A stretch of 52,849 nt of DNA from the NCBI GenBank assembly GCA_020444165.1, contig JAHLLK010000039.1:1-52849 (forward strand), given 5' to 3'. A program made the translations under genes and the position numbers. Source of the stretch: Deltaproteobacteria bacterium. Its GTDB lineage: Bacteria; Desulfobacterota; Desulfarculia; Desulfarculales; Desulfarculaceae. Below, in pieces: positions 40,543 to 49,382 of this stretch (its first letter is position 1; every line of letters begins with the position of its first letter). Under the pieces are notes generated by a model. That model was not told the DNA's origin. It searched no databases and saw nothing but the letters and a program-made list of their open reading frames with translations.

Positions 40543-40699
40543 ATTGAGACCGTTGCACAAGGCTCCCTGCCTTGTGCAACGATCGGCTTGGCAAAAACCG
40601 GGCCCGCATGAGACCATTGCAACATCAAAACCACCAAAAACTAGATAACTTATCGTTATTATAATTGTTTTTCAGGTCTTGCCGTGCAATGGTCTCAAT
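40543..40699. repeat. 157-base MITE-like element with terminal inverted repeats
   Basis: ATTGAGACCGTTGCAC (40,543-40,558) and GTGCAATGGTCTCAAT (40,684-40,699) are inverted copies with 15 of 16 matches. A partial inverted copy (TGCAATGGCCTCAA, 40,529-40,542) and a direct copy (GAGACCATTGCAAC, 40,610-40,623) are nested around them. The interior 40,624-40,680 is AT-rich and non-coding. No transposase is present, so it would move in trans if at all. Confidence 0.65.
40552..40599 (+). repeat. Hairpin element copy 2
   Basis: GTTGCACAAGGC (40,552-40,563), loop TCCCT, GCCTTGTGCAAC (40,569-40,580), then the tail GATCGGCTTGGCAAAAACC (40,581-40,599). The first stem base and two inner stem bases differ from copy 1, and each change is matched on the other arm. 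Confidence 0.85.
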
Positions 40700-41146
40700 T
40701 TCCTGGGGAGCCGCCTGTCTTCCGCCTACGGAAGCCCCAGGTTTCTTGCTTTCGCCAAGCACCAAGAGTTTCTGGAGGAGTTGAGAGAAAGCACCAGCGG
40801 AAGAGTTCTTTACTGGATTTGGAACGTTTTCGCCGATAGCGGCCGGTCCCCCTGGGGTTGGATGGCTTGGTCCGTGGGTTCTTGTTTGGCCTTCGCCGTG
40901 CTTTTCATCCTGCTCCAAAACCACGATCCCGCCTCTTTTGCCTTCAACTCTCCAACGAGAGTCCAATACAGCAAGCTGGCCATGCCGTATTACAGCGTGG
41001 TCACCTTTCCCACTTTGGGGTTTGGGGATATCACGCAGCACTCTGATGGGGCCCGCCTCGCGGTCATGGCCGAGGTGGTGCTCGGTTACGTCAGGTTGGG
41101 CGGCCTGATTTCCATCTTCGCCAACCTCATTACCCGCCGGTTTTGA

Positions 41147-41456
41147 CCCGCCCCGGGCAGAAAGTCCGCCCGACTTGGCCGCGGTGAGGCCAGCCCGGGG
41201 CCTGGCGGGGCCTGGAAGACTCTCCCTCGGCCAGGCTCCCGCCGCCAACCAGCCAACCGAGCGGCCAACGGCTGCCCAACCCTCTTCTGCCCCCCAAGCG
41301 CCAGGACACCCGACAAGTCTCCTTGCCAGCACCTCCGCATGAAGTCAGACTAATAACCAGCAACCAGCCAAGCCGCCGAGCCCACCAGGGAGAGTGGCGA
41401 CGAATCCGCCCCCAACGCCCGCGAGGAAGCTCGCCGGCTCAAGTAAAAGGGGAAAA
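41147..41456. other. 310-base intergenic stretch
   Basis: No gene, tRNA or clear terminator is visible. It is GC-rich, with an AAAGGGGAAAA ribosome site at the right end for the CBS gene. A promoter could not be assigned. Confidence 0.5.
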
Positions 41457-42068
41457 ATGAACGAAGACCGCTCGCCCGCCAGCTTGAATCTGGAAGTGAC
41501 CGACCAAGACATCCTGGAAGCCATGCAGGAAATTCAGGGGTACCTGGACATAACTCCCGGAGACTTCAAGGAGCTGTATTTAAAGGCCTTTCAGCATGCC
41601 CGCAAGCGTTTCCTGAACTCCCGGCGGGCCGCGGAAGTGATGACCACCCGGGTGGTGACCGTGGCCGACACGACACCTTTGCAGGAGGTGGCCGAGACCA
41701 TGGCCGCCCAGGGCGTGGCCGGGGTGCCGGTATTGGATGAGCGCGGAGCCGTGGCCGGGGTCATCTCGGAAAAAGACTTTTTGGCCCTGATGCAAGAGGG
41801 GCGCGGCGGGACCTTCATGTCCGTGGTGGCTGGCTGCCTCAGCACCCGGGGCTGCCTGGTCGCCCATCTGCGCGGCAAAACCGCGGCCGAGATCATGAGC
41901 GCCCCGGCGGTCTGCGTGGGCCCCGAGGACACCGTGGGCCAGATGGCTGAGCTGTTCACGGCCCGGGGCATCAACCGCGCTCCGGTGGTGGACCCCCAAG
42001 GGCGTTTGCTGGGTATTGTCACCCGCAGCGATCTGCTGCGCCAAGCCCCCCGGAAGCAGCCGTCATGA
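41457..42068 (+). CDS. CBS-domain protein paired with HPP membrane protein
   Basis: A 203-residue soluble protein. Residues 1-60 are a helical leader. Two CBS domains follow: AAEVMTTRVVTVADTTPLQEVAETMAAQGVAGVPVLDE with VAGVISEKDFL (about 62-120) and AAEIMSAPAVCVGPEDTVGQMAEL with RLLGIVTRSDLL (about 140-197). CBS pairs bind adenine nucleotides and gate transporters. Start ATG 41457 follows AAAGGGGAAAA. It overlaps the HPP gene by ATGA; in several bacteria HPP and CBS are one polypeptide, so the two proteins probably act together. Confidence 0.9.
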   Translation: MNEDRSPASLNLEVTDQDILEAMQEIQGYLDITPGDFKELYLKAFQHARKRFLNSRRAAEVMTTRVVTVADTTPLQEVAETMAAQGVAGVPVLDERGAVAGVISEKDFLALMQEGRGGTFMSVVAGCLSTRGCLVAHLRGKTAAEIMSAPAVCVGPEDTVGQMAELFTARGINRAPVVDPQGRLLGIVTRSDLLRQAPRKQPS

Positions 42069-42601
42069 AGTACCTGGCCAAGATGAAGGGAGCGGGGCAG
42101 AGTCCTCCCCGGGTGGGGACGGCCGAGGTGATCTGGTCGTGGCTGGGTGCCTTTCTGGGCATCGGCGCCGTGGGGTTTCTCCATGCCCAAATGCTGCAAG
42201 GGGTCGGGCGGGGTCTGTTGATCGGTTCTTTCGGGGCCTCGGCCGTGCTGGTCTACGGCGCTCCCAAGAGCCCTCTGGCCCAACCCCGCAACCTTATGGG
42301 CGGGCACGTGCTCTCGGCCCTGGTGGGAGTCGCAGTGTGGCAGCTCCTGCCGGGCCAGGTGCCCTTGGCCGGGGCTTTGGCCGTGGCCACGGCCATTGCG
42401 CTTATGCACCTGACCAAGACCTTGCACCCCCCGGGCGGGGCCACGGCGCTGATCGCCGTGATCGGCGGCGACGCCATCCATTCCCTGGGTTACCTCTACG
42501 CCTTGCTTCCCGTGGGCATGGGGGCCGTGGTTATGCTGTTGGTGGGGTTGATCTTCAATAATCTGGCCAAGGGGCGCCGCTATCCCGAGTTCTGGCTGTA
42601 A
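42065..42601 (+). CDS. HPP family integral membrane protein
   Basis: A 178-residue protein with about five membrane helices and the name-giving motif KTLHPPGGATALIA (about residues 118-131). IGSFGASAVLVYGAPKSPLAQPRNLMGGH is the second conserved block. Cyanobacterial and plastid HPP proteins have been linked to nitrite transport; the substrate here is not known. Coupled to the CBS protein by ATGA overlap. Confidence 0.9.
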   Translation: MKYLAKMKGAGQSPPRVGTAEVIWSWLGAFLGIGAVGFLHAQMLQGVGRGLLIGSFGASAVLVYGAPKSPLAQPRNLMGGHVLSALVGVAVWQLLPGQVPLAGALAVATAIALMHLTKTLHPPGGATALIAVIGGDAIHSLGYLYALLPVGMGAVVMLLVGLIFNNLAKGRRYPEFWL

Positions 42602-42639
42602 CCTCCCTGGGGGCGGCTGCGGAGCAGGGAGAGAGGTAT

Positions 42640-43008
42640 TTGGACATCAAGCTCAAGCGTGTCTACGAGCCGGCGGAGCCCCAGGACGGCGCGCGCTTCC
42701 TGGTGGAGCGCCTCTGGCCGCGGGGGGTGAGCAAGGAGCGGGCGCAACTCACGGACTGGCTGCGGGACCTGGGCCCCAGTCCGGAGCTGCGGCAGTGGTA
42801 TGCGCACGACTTGGCCCGCTGGGACGAGTTCGCCCAGCGCTACACCGCGGAGCTGGCCCAGCCGGCCCGGGCTCCGCTGTTGGCGCGCCTCCGCCAGGCC
42901 GCGGCCGAGGGCCCGCTCACCCTGGTGTTCGCCACCCGCGACGCGGAGCACAGCAGCGCCTGGCTGCTGCGGAAATTCCTGGAGGACCAACCTGCTCCGG
43001 AGGCCTGA
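42640..43008 (+). CDS. DUF488 family protein (YeaO-like)
   Basis: A 122-residue DUF488 protein: IKLKRVYEPAEPQDGARFLVERLWPRGVSKE, then WLRDLGPSPELRQWY, and the end LTLVFATRDAEHSSAWLLRKFLE. Length is normal. TTG 42640 follows AGAGAGG. The biochemical function is not established for this family. A broken relative of its last 30 residues lies at 43,764-43,871. Confidence 0.88.
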   Translation: MDIKLKRVYEPAEPQDGARFLVERLWPRGVSKERAQLTDWLRDLGPSPELRQWYAHDLARWDEFAQRYTAELAQPARAPLLARLRQAAAEGPLTLVFATRDAEHSSAWLLRKFLEDQPAPEA

Positions 43009-43319
43009 GCCGCGGATCAGCCGTCACGGGCGAGTGGCTATGGCCGCGGGGCTTTCCGAGAGAGGTAAAAGGTAAACCGGGTGTAACCCGAGGTCCGTTT
43101 GGCCGGTTCCTGCTGCCGTTTGGTGACCGCTCCCCAGCCTCGCGAAGTTTCGCTCTGGGACCGTTTTGGTGGCTTGGTTGGTCGCGTTGAGGCATTATAC
43201 CTTTAAGGGCCAAGGTGAGGGAATACCAGGGCCATCAGGCTTCCGCACCAGTGGCCCGCATCGCCCTGCAAGATGCCTTCCCGTGACCATCAAGACACCC
43301 TGGCGAAGGATGAGATAGA
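43009..43319. other. 311-base intergenic stretch
   Basis: No gene is supported on either strand. It ends with GAAGGATGAG before the ATG at 43,320. Two short GC hairpins are possible, but none is terminator-like. Confidence 0.5.
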
Positions 43320-43751
43320 ATGGCCCGCATTATCGGTCGAGTTGTCGCGATCTCGGTACTTGTCTTTTTGACCACCTGCCTTTCCGCCTTCGCTGCCAGC
43401 CCCAACGGTAAAAGAGTGGCGGCCCTGGCAGCCGCGGAGAGCTGGCTGAAGTTGGTTGATGAGGGCGACTACGCCGGGAGTTGGCAACAGGCGGCAGAGT
43501 ACTTAAGGGGGGCCATCACGGAGGACCAATGGGTTCAGTCACTACAGGGCGTCAGGTCTCCGTTGGGCAAGGTCCTAGCGCGCAAGGTGAAGGACATGAC
43601 TCACCACACCTCCCTGCCCGGTGCTCCCGACGGCGAGTATGTGGTGATCCAGTTCAGCACCTCCTATCAGCATAAAGCGGCGGCGCTGGAAACCGTCACC
43701 TGCCTGTTGGACCAGGCGGCATGGAGAGTGGCCGGGTACTACATCAAGTAG
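43320..43751 (+). CDS. Exported DUF4019-type protein
   Basis: A 143-residue protein with a signal peptide (MARIIGRVVAISVLVFLTTC, cleavage after AFA near residue 25). The mature part follows the DUF4019 pattern: AAESWLKLVDEGDYAGSWQQAAEYLRGAIT, then VRSPLGKVLARKVKDMTHHTSLPGAPDGEYVVIQF and CLLDQAAWRVAGYYIK. These are small periplasmic proteins of unknown role. It stands alone between two DUF488-related sequences. Confidence 0.85.
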   Translation: MARIIGRVVAISVLVFLTTCLSAFAASPNGKRVAALAAAESWLKLVDEGDYAGSWQQAAEYLRGAITEDQWVQSLQGVRSPLGKVLARKVKDMTHHTSLPGAPDGEYVVIQFSTSYQHKAAALETVTCLLDQAAWRVAGYYIK

Positions 43752-43763
43752 CAGAACAGAACC

Positions 43764-43871
43764 GGCCCTTGGCCTCTGGTGTTCGGCGCCCGTGAGGCGG
43801 AGCGCAGCAGCGCCTGGCTGCGGCTGAATTTCCTGACAGATAACCCCGATCTGGCGGTCAAGGCAGAGTAA
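43764..43871 (+). pseudogene. Remnant of a second DUF488 gene (C-terminus only)
   Basis: In frame from 43,764 to TAA 43,871 the DNA encodes LVFGAREAERSSAWLRLNFL and a short tail. This matches LVFATRDAEHSSAWLLRKFL at the end of the gene at 42,640-43,008. The upstream three quarters are missing, and the DUF4019 gene occupies the space between. A duplication with replacement or deletion is the simplest reading. Confidence 0.75.
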
Positions 43872-44074
43872 GCAGACTGGCGGGCGGCCAGGCCAGTTGG
43901 CGGCCCAGCTTCCCGCTCTCCCCCTCCCCCTCGGCACCCACCACCCTTCCTCAATTTGTGGTAACTTGAGCCGGTCCGGCCAACCCCGGGGCTCGCGGCC
44001 TCCTGCGCCGCCGCCGGGGGCGTTGCGGACGGCCGGTCAGCCTGCTTTTCAACCGCCATGCCAAGGATAGCGCC

Positions 44075-45187
44075 ATGCTGAGCATCACCCTGTTTCCGGG
44101 CCGTTACCTCCAGGGCCGGGGAGCCTTGGACCACCTGGGCCCCGAGTGCGCCCGCCTGGGCCAAAAGGCCTTTCTCATCGCTTCGCCGCACGCCCAGGCC
44201 CATCTGCTGCCCGGGCTGCTGCCCCGGGTTTCCGAGCACTGCGGGGTGGAGGTGGCCTTGTTCGGCCGGGAGTGCTGTGACCAGGAGATCTCGCGGCTGG
44301 GCGAGCTTTTCGCCCCGGCCGGCTGCGACCTGGTGGTGGGCCTGGGCGGAGGCAAAACCCTGGACGCGGCCAAGATGGTGGCCCACCAGGCCGGGGTGCC
44401 GGCGATCATGGCCCCCACCATCGCCTCCACCGACGCCCCGTGCAGTTCGGTCAGCGTGATCTACTCCCCGGCGGGGACCTTCCAGCGGGCCGAGCACCTG
44501 CCCAAGAACCCCCACGCGGTGATCGTGGACACCCAGGTGGTGGCCGCGGCGCCGGCCCGGTTCCTGGTGGCCGGCATGGGCGACGCCCTGGCCACCTGGT
44601 TCGAGGCCGAGTCCTGCCGGGTGAGCCGCGCCCCGAACATCGCCGGAGCCTTAAGCTCCCTCACCGCGGTGTCCCTGGCCCGCCTTTGTTGGGACATCAT
44701 CCGGGAGTACGGCCCGGCGGCCCTGGCCTCCTGCACGGCCCGGGCGGTGACCCCAGCCCTGGAGCGGGTGGTGGAGGCCAACACCCTGCTCTCCGGTTTG
44801 GGCTTTGAGAGCGCCGGCCTGGCCGCGGCCCATGCCCTGCACAACGGGCTCACGGCGTTGCCCGCGGCCAAAAACCGCTATCACGGCGAAAAGGTGGCCT
44901 TCGGCACCCTGGTGTCCCTGTTCCTCACCGGCCAGACCCCGGAGATCATGAACGAGGTCTATGGTTTCTGCGAAACCGTGGGCCTGCCCACCACCCTGGC
45001 CGCTTTGGGCTTCCAGGGGTTGACGGACGAGGACCTTTTCCGGGTGGCGGAGAAGGCTTGCGATCCTTTGGACAGCATGCCCCACGAACCGCATGAAACC
45101 TCGCCCGCGATATTGGTGGACCTGATCAAGGCGGCGGACGCCTGGGGCGCGGCCCGCCAGCAGGGGACCCGGCCGCTTTCCGCCTGA
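44075..45187 (+). CDS. gldA: Glycerol dehydrogenase
   Basis: A 370-residue iron-alcohol-dehydrogenase-fold enzyme that oxidises glycerol to dihydroxyacetone with NAD. The nucleotide site is VVGLGGGKTLDAAK (about 88-101), followed by APTIASTDAPCSSVSVIY, which is typical of GldA. Metal ligands are the Asp in MGDALATWFE (about 170), His in AAAHALHNG (about 253) and His in RYHGEKVAFG (about 270). Length is normal (about 365-370). ATG 44075 follows AAGGA. Monocistronic as far as can be seen. Confidence 0.93.
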   Translation: MLSITLFPGRYLQGRGALDHLGPECARLGQKAFLIASPHAQAHLLPGLLPRVSEHCGVEVALFGRECCDQEISRLGELFAPAGCDLVVGLGGGKTLDAAKMVAHQAGVPAIMAPTIASTDAPCSSVSVIYSPAGTFQRAEHLPKNPHAVIVDTQVVAAAPARFLVAGMGDALATWFEAESCRVSRAPNIAGALSSLTAVSLARLCWDIIREYGPAALASCTARAVTPALERVVEANTLLSGLGFESAGLAAAHALHNGLTALPAAKNRYHGEKVAFGTLVSLFLTGQTPEIMNEVYGFCETVGLPTTLAALGFQGLTDEDLFRVAEKACDPLDSMPHEPHETSPAILVDLIKAADAWGAARQQGTRPLSA

Positions 45188-45407
45188 GCTAGTTGGTGGG
45201 AATAAAAGAAGGTTTAATAAAAATCACCTTGCCGGGGCCGCTCACCCGCCACTCCCCCGCCGGACCCCGGGGGCCGCAGGGGAAGCGGCGGCGGACGGCC
45301 GCCAAGGGGAAGGAAGCCATAACCTTATTGATTTTTATGGGTTAGGTTTGCGATAATATCCCATTGCCCCATAAGATTCCAGGATCCTGCACCCACCAGG
45401 AGGTACC
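45188..45407. promoter_or_regulatory. Leader of the sensor/stressosome operon
   Basis: 220 bases. ATAAAAATCA (45,217-45,226) and TGATTTTTAT (45,329-45,338) are inverted copies. A weak promoter pair may be TTGCGA near 45,348 and TAAGAT near 45,372. AGGAGG stands 5 bases before the ATG at 45408. Confidence 0.4.
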
Positions 45408-48389
45408 ATGTCCCCAAAAGTGGTGAGCGGGGGGGGCGTGTTGTTTGGGGCCATGGTGCTGGCGGTGCTGTGGGCCGCACCAGTCCCCGGCTGGGCCGAG
45501 CCCGCGGCGGGCGAGCCGGTCACGGTCCAGCTTCGCTGGCTGCACCAGTTCCAGTTTGCCGGCTACTACGCCGCGCTGGAAAAAGGCTATTACCGCGAGG
45601 CCGGCTTGGCGGTGACCCTCCAGGAGGGCGGCCCGGGCCGCGACCCCATCGAGGAGGTGCTCTCCGGCCGGGCCCAGTTCGGCGCGGCCAGCAACGAACT
45701 GCTCCTGGCCCGCCTCCAGGGCAAACCGGTCAAAGTCCTGGCGGTCATCTTCCAACAATCCCCTTCCATTCTTCTGGCCCGCCGCACCCTGGGCATCACC
45801 TCGCCCCAGGACATGCAGGACCGGCGGGTGATGATGCTGCCCGGTTTGGGCGATGCCGAGCTCTTGGCCATGTTCCAGAAAGAGGGGATAAGCCTGGACA
45901 AGATCCACCGCCTCCCCACCAGTTTCCATATCGATGATCTCATCACCGGCAAGACCGACGTCTTCAACGCCTACCTGACCAACGAGCCCTACTACATGGA
46001 ACAGAAGGGCATGCCATACACCATCATCCGGCCCTCCACCTACGGCATCCACTTCTACGGCGACGCGGTGTTCACCTCGGAGAAGGAAGCGGCCCTGCAT
46101 CCGGCCTTGGTCAAGGCCTTTCTGGCCGCCACCCTCAAGGGCTGGTCCTACGCCATGGAGCACCCCGAGGAGATCATCGGGGTTATTCTCACCAAGTACC
46201 CCACCAAGAAGACCCGCGATCATCTGCGTTACGAGGCTCTGGCCATGCGCGAGCTGTTGGAGCCGGAGATGATCGAGATGGGGCACATGAACCCGGGGCG
46301 CTGGCAGCACATGGCCGACACCTTGGCCCGGTTGGGCATGGCGCCCCAGAACTACGACCTGGCGGGCTTCATGTACGACCCGCATCCCGAGGTGAATCTG
46401 ACCCCCTATTTCTGGGCCGGGGGGATCACCGGGGGGGGGCTGCTTTTGGTGGGTGGGCTGGCCGTGTTCCTGGCCGGCTTCAACCGCCGGCTCAAGGCCG
46501 AGGTGGGCGAGCGCACCCTGGCCGAGGAGCGCTTTGCCGCCATGGTGGCCAACGTGCCCGGGGTGATCTTCCAATTGGACCTGTTCGGGGACGGCCGTCG
46601 GGAGTACCGCTACGTGAGCCCGGGGGCCGAGGAATTCTTCGGCGCCTCGCCGGAGCAGGTCGTGCAGGAAAAGATCGCTTTGCCCTGGCATCCCGAGGAC
46701 GCCCCCCGCATCGCCCGGGAAATCGCCGCGGCTTCGGCCGGCGGCGGCGCCTTCAACCTGACCGGCCGGGTGCTCCTGCCCGCGGGTGAGGTGAAGTGGC
46801 TGCAGGTCAACGCCACCTCGACCAGGGGGGAGGGGGATGCCCGGTCGGTCACCGGCTTCATCCTGGACATCACGAGCCGCAAGCTGTCCGAGATGGAGTA
46901 CCTGGCCACCGAGCGCAAGATCAAGGCCATGAGCCAGGCCGTGGAGGACGCTCTGGTCATGCTGGACAGCCGGGGCCTGGTCCGCTTCTGGAACCCGGCC
47001 GCGGAGCGGCTGTTCGGCTACTCCGCGGACGAGGCCATGGGCCTGGAGTTCCACGCCATGGCCGCCACGCCGGACCATCGGGAGCAGGCCCGCCGGGGCC
47101 TGGCGGGTTTTGCCCGGGACGGCCGCGGCCCCGTTTTGGGCACCACCACCGAGATCACGGCCCAGGACCGCCAGGGGCGGATCTTCCCGGTGGAGGTGAC
47201 CCTGTCGTCCTTTCAGGTGGACGAGGCGTGGTACGCCGTGGGAACGGTGCGGGACATCAGCGCCCGCAAAGAGGCCGAGGCCGCCTTGCAGGAGTCGGAG
47301 CGCCGCCTGGCCGACATTGTCGACTTTTTGCCCGACCCCACCCTGGTGGTGGACAACGAGGGCCGGGTGCTCTCCTGGAACCGCGCCATGGAGCGCCTGA
47401 CCGGCGTGCCCAAGGAGGAGATGCTGGGCCGGGGCGATCACGAATACGCGCTGCCTTTCTATGGCGAGCGCCGCCCCATCCTGGTGGATTTGGTCTCCTG
47501 TTGGAACGAGGGCCTGGCCCAGCGTTACCTCTCGGTCCAGCGGGAAGGCGACTATCTGCTCTCGGAATCCTTCCATCCCAACCTGGGGGAAAACGGTCTC
47601 TTTTTGGGTGGCACGGCCGCCATGCTCTACGACGCTCAGGGCCGGAAGGTGGGGGCCATCGAAACCCTCCGGGACATCACCGTGCGTAAGCGGGCCGAGG
47701 CGCTGATGGTGGAAAAGGAGGTGGCCGAGGAGGCCGCCGCCCGGGCGGAACGGGCCCGCCAGGAGGCCGAGGAGGCCCGAGCCCAAATCGAGCAGTACAA
47801 GGGTCGTTTGGAACACTTGGTGCAGGAGCGCACCGAGGAATTGCAGGCCAGCGAGGAGCGCAGCCGGCTGTTCCTGCACTCGGTGGACGAGGGCATTTTC
47901 GGGGTGGACGACCAGGGGCGGCTGACCTTTGTCAACCCCGCCGCCTTGACCATGCTGGGTTTCGCCGAGGACGAACTCATGGGCCGGATGGTGCACCCCC
48001 TTATCCATTACCAGAGAGGGGACGGCCGGGAATATCCCGCCCAGGAATGCCCTTTGCACGCTTCTTTTACCCAGGGCGCCACGCATCACCTGGATGACGA
48101 GGTTTTGTGGAAAAAGGACGGTACGCCCATTCCGGTGGAGCTGGCCAGCACCCCGCTGCAACTCCAGGAGCGTTTGTTGGGAGCGGTGGTCACTTTCCGC
48201 GATGTCAGCGAACGCCGGAAAGCCGAGGAAGAGCTGCGGCAATACGTCGATGATTTGCAGCGTTTCAACCGCTTGACTCTCGGGCGTGAGTTGAAGATGA
48301 TCGAGCTTAAGGAAGAAGTCAACGGCCTATTAGGGCAACTGGGAATGCAGAAAAAGTACAAGATTCCGGAGGAGGCCACCGTACAATGA
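45408..48389 (+). CDS. NMT1-like binding domain + four PAS domains, sensor without output domain
   Basis: A 993-residue sensor. Signal peptide to about residue 30. An NMT1/ThiY-like periplasmic binding domain follows (VQLRWLHQFQFAGYYAALEKGYY, residues about 38-330). A membrane helix lies at about 335-360 (GGITGGGLLLVGGLAVFLAG). Cytoplasmic PAS domains are at about 375-485, 505-620, 625-760 and 820-940, with a coiled coil at 765-815. The protein ends with a helical tail (FNRLTLGRELKMIELKEEVN) and lacks a kinase, cyclase or phosphatase domain. The signal must be passed by contact, most simply to the RsbR protein encoded next. ATG 45408 has AGGAGG upstream. Confidence 0.9.
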   Translation: MSPKVVSGGGVLFGAMVLAVLWAAPVPGWAEPAAGEPVTVQLRWLHQFQFAGYYAALEKGYYREAGLAVTLQEGGPGRDPIEEVLSGRAQFGAASNELLLARLQGKPVKVLAVIFQQSPSILLARRTLGITSPQDMQDRRVMMLPGLGDAELLAMFQKEGISLDKIHRLPTSFHIDDLITGKTDVFNAYLTNEPYYMEQKGMPYTIIRPSTYGIHFYGDAVFTSEKEAALHPALVKAFLAATLKGWSYAMEHPEEIIGVILTKYPTKKTRDHLRYEALAMRELLEPEMIEMGHMNPGRWQHMADTLARLGMAPQNYDLAGFMYDPHPEVNLTPYFWAGGITGGGLLLVGGLAVFLAGFNRRLKAEVGERTLAEERFAAMVANVPGVIFQLDLFGDGRREYRYVSPGAEEFFGASPEQVVQEKIALPWHPEDAPRIAREIAAASAGGGAFNLTGRVLLPAGEVKWLQVNATSTRGEGDARSVTGFILDITSRKLSEMEYLATERKIKAMSQAVEDALVMLDSRGLVRFWNPAAERLFGYSADEAMGLEFHAMAATPDHREQARRGLAGFARDGRGPVLGTTTEITAQDRQGRIFPVEVTLSSFQVDEAWYAVGTVRDISARKEAEAALQESERRLADIVDFLPDPTLVVDNEGRVLSWNRAMERLTGVPKEEMLGRGDHEYALPFYGERRPILVDLVSCWNEGLAQRYLSVQREGDYLLSESFHPNLGENGLFLGGTAAMLYDAQGRKVGAIETLRDITVRKRAEALMVEKEVAEEAAARAERARQEAEEARAQIEQYKGRLEHLVQERTEELQASEERSRLFLHSVDEGIFGVDDQGRLTFVNPAALTMLGFAEDELMGRMVHPLIHYQRGDGREYPAQECPLHASFTQGATHHLDDEVLWKKDGTPIPVELASTPLQLQERLLGAVVTFRDVSERRKAEEELRQYVDDLQRFNRLTLGRELKMIELKEEVNGLLGQLGMQKKYKIPEEATVQ

Positions 48390-48445
48390 CGGGGAGGATA
48401 TGATCTAAACCTCCAAGTAATGTGGCGGGCTAACCATCTAGATAG

Positions 48446-48473
48446 TTGACACGTTATACGCACAAAATAGCTT
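48446..48473 (+). promoter_or_regulatory. Possible promoter before rsbR-like gene
   Basis: TTGACA at 48,446-48,451 and TAGCTT at 48,468-48,473, 16 bases apart, lie in the 106-base gap after the sensor gene. The -35 box is perfect, the -10 weak. The downstream genes could thus be expressed independently of the sensor. Confidence 0.45.
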
Positions 48474-48495
48474 GGCTGCTACCAAGGGAGCTATC

Positions 48496-49293
48496 ATGAG
48501 CAACGGTTCCATAGCCATTACGGAAGATCTCGCTCTGGAGGTCCTGCACCAGATTCCCACCCCGGTCATGGCGGTGGACAAGGACATGCGGGTGATTCTG
48601 ATGAACACCGCTGCCTGCCAATTATTGCACACCCCATTGGAAAAACTGCAGGGCCGGTATTGTTACGAACTTTTCAATTCCAAGCACTGCAACACGCCGG
48701 ACTGCCGCATGAAAGTGGCCATGTCCCAACTGGCCGCGCAAACGGCGCGCAACGAGGTCACCCTGGATGGCCGGACGATGCCCATCGAGTACACCGCCGC
48801 GCCGCTCCTGAATGCCGGGGGTGAGTTGATAGGGGGCTTGGAGTATATCATCGATATCACCGAGCAGGTGCGTTACGAGGAAAAGCTGCAAGAGCAGAGC
48901 CGCACCATCCTGGAGATATCCACCCCGGCCATCAAGCTGTGGGACCGCATCATCGTGCTGCCGGTGGTGGGAGTCATCGACTCCGTGCGCGCCATGCAGA
49001 TGATGGAAGCCATCCTGAACAAGATCATGCAGACTTCCTCCCGGGTCATCATCCTGGATATCCAAGGGGTGCTGGCCGTGGACACCGCGGTGGCCAATCA
49101 CCTGATCAAGATCACCCGGGCCACCAAGCTCATGGGTTGCCGGTGCATCATCTCCGGCATCTCCCCGGCGGTTTCGCAAACTCTGGTGCAGTTGGGCATA
49201 GATCTGGGGGATGTGGTGACCAACTCCACCCTGCAAGACGCGTTGGCCGACGCCTTCAACATGCTCAACCTGGAAGTAATCTCCAAGAAGTAA
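48496..49293 (+). CDS. RsbR-like stressosome protein (PAS + STAS)
   Basis: A 265-residue protein. The N-terminal PAS domain (LHQIPTPVMAVDKDMRVILMN, residues about 12-125) includes CYELFNSKHCNTPDCRM, with three cysteines that might bind a metal or haem or sense redox. The C-terminal STAS domain (about 145-262) keeps both threonines that RsbT phosphorylates in Bacillus RsbR: VDTAVANHL and AVSQTLVQLGIDL. RsbR and RsbS build the stressosome core. ATG 48496 follows AAGGGAG. The sensing domain is PAS rather than the non-haem globin of Bacillus RsbRA. Confidence 0.9.
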   Translation: MSNGSIAITEDLALEVLHQIPTPVMAVDKDMRVILMNTAACQLLHTPLEKLQGRYCYELFNSKHCNTPDCRMKVAMSQLAAQTARNEVTLDGRTMPIEYTAAPLLNAGGELIGGLEYIIDITEQVRYEEKLQEQSRTILEISTPAIKLWDRIIVLPVVGVIDSVRAMQMMEAILNKIMQTSSRVIILDIQGVLAVDTAVANHLIKITRATKLMGCRCIISGISPAVSQTLVQLGIDLGDVVTNSTLQDALADAFNMLNLEVISKK

Positions 49294-49382
49294 AGCCGAA
49301 GACCACCAGGGCCGGGGCTGTTGCCCGTCCGGGGACGGCCCGGGCCCCCGGGCGGACGGTGTGAGGGCGGCGGGAGAAGTTT

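Larger units (their letters stand above)
40042..41146 (+). pseudogene. Interrupted pentapeptide-repeat potassium-channel gene
   Basis: The 5' part (ATG 40042, after GGGGGGTGG) encodes MEPNYFPGRLPEEQPGPKFW, then WVKDGWQGNPP and three pentapeptides (ANLSFADIRFADFSRATF) up to about 40,289, where homology stops; the frame ends at 40,419. The 3' part, in frame from about 40,734, encodes RFLAFAKHQEFLEELRE, IWNVFADSGRSPWGWMAW, a membrane helix, the filter TLGFGDI and a last helix. Both parts match the left-edge gene in order. About 440 bases of palindromic sequence have replaced most of the repeat domain. The intact form was a pentapeptide-repeat protein with a two-helix K+-channel pore. The 3' frame could still make a short channel if a start inside the insertion is used. 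Confidence 0.85.

Noticed and set aside
40679..41146. Independent small potassium-channel gene
   Set aside because: Its first residues come from the inserted palindromes, and its body continues the reading of the broken gene; I treat it as the 3' part of a pseudogene, though residual expression is possible.
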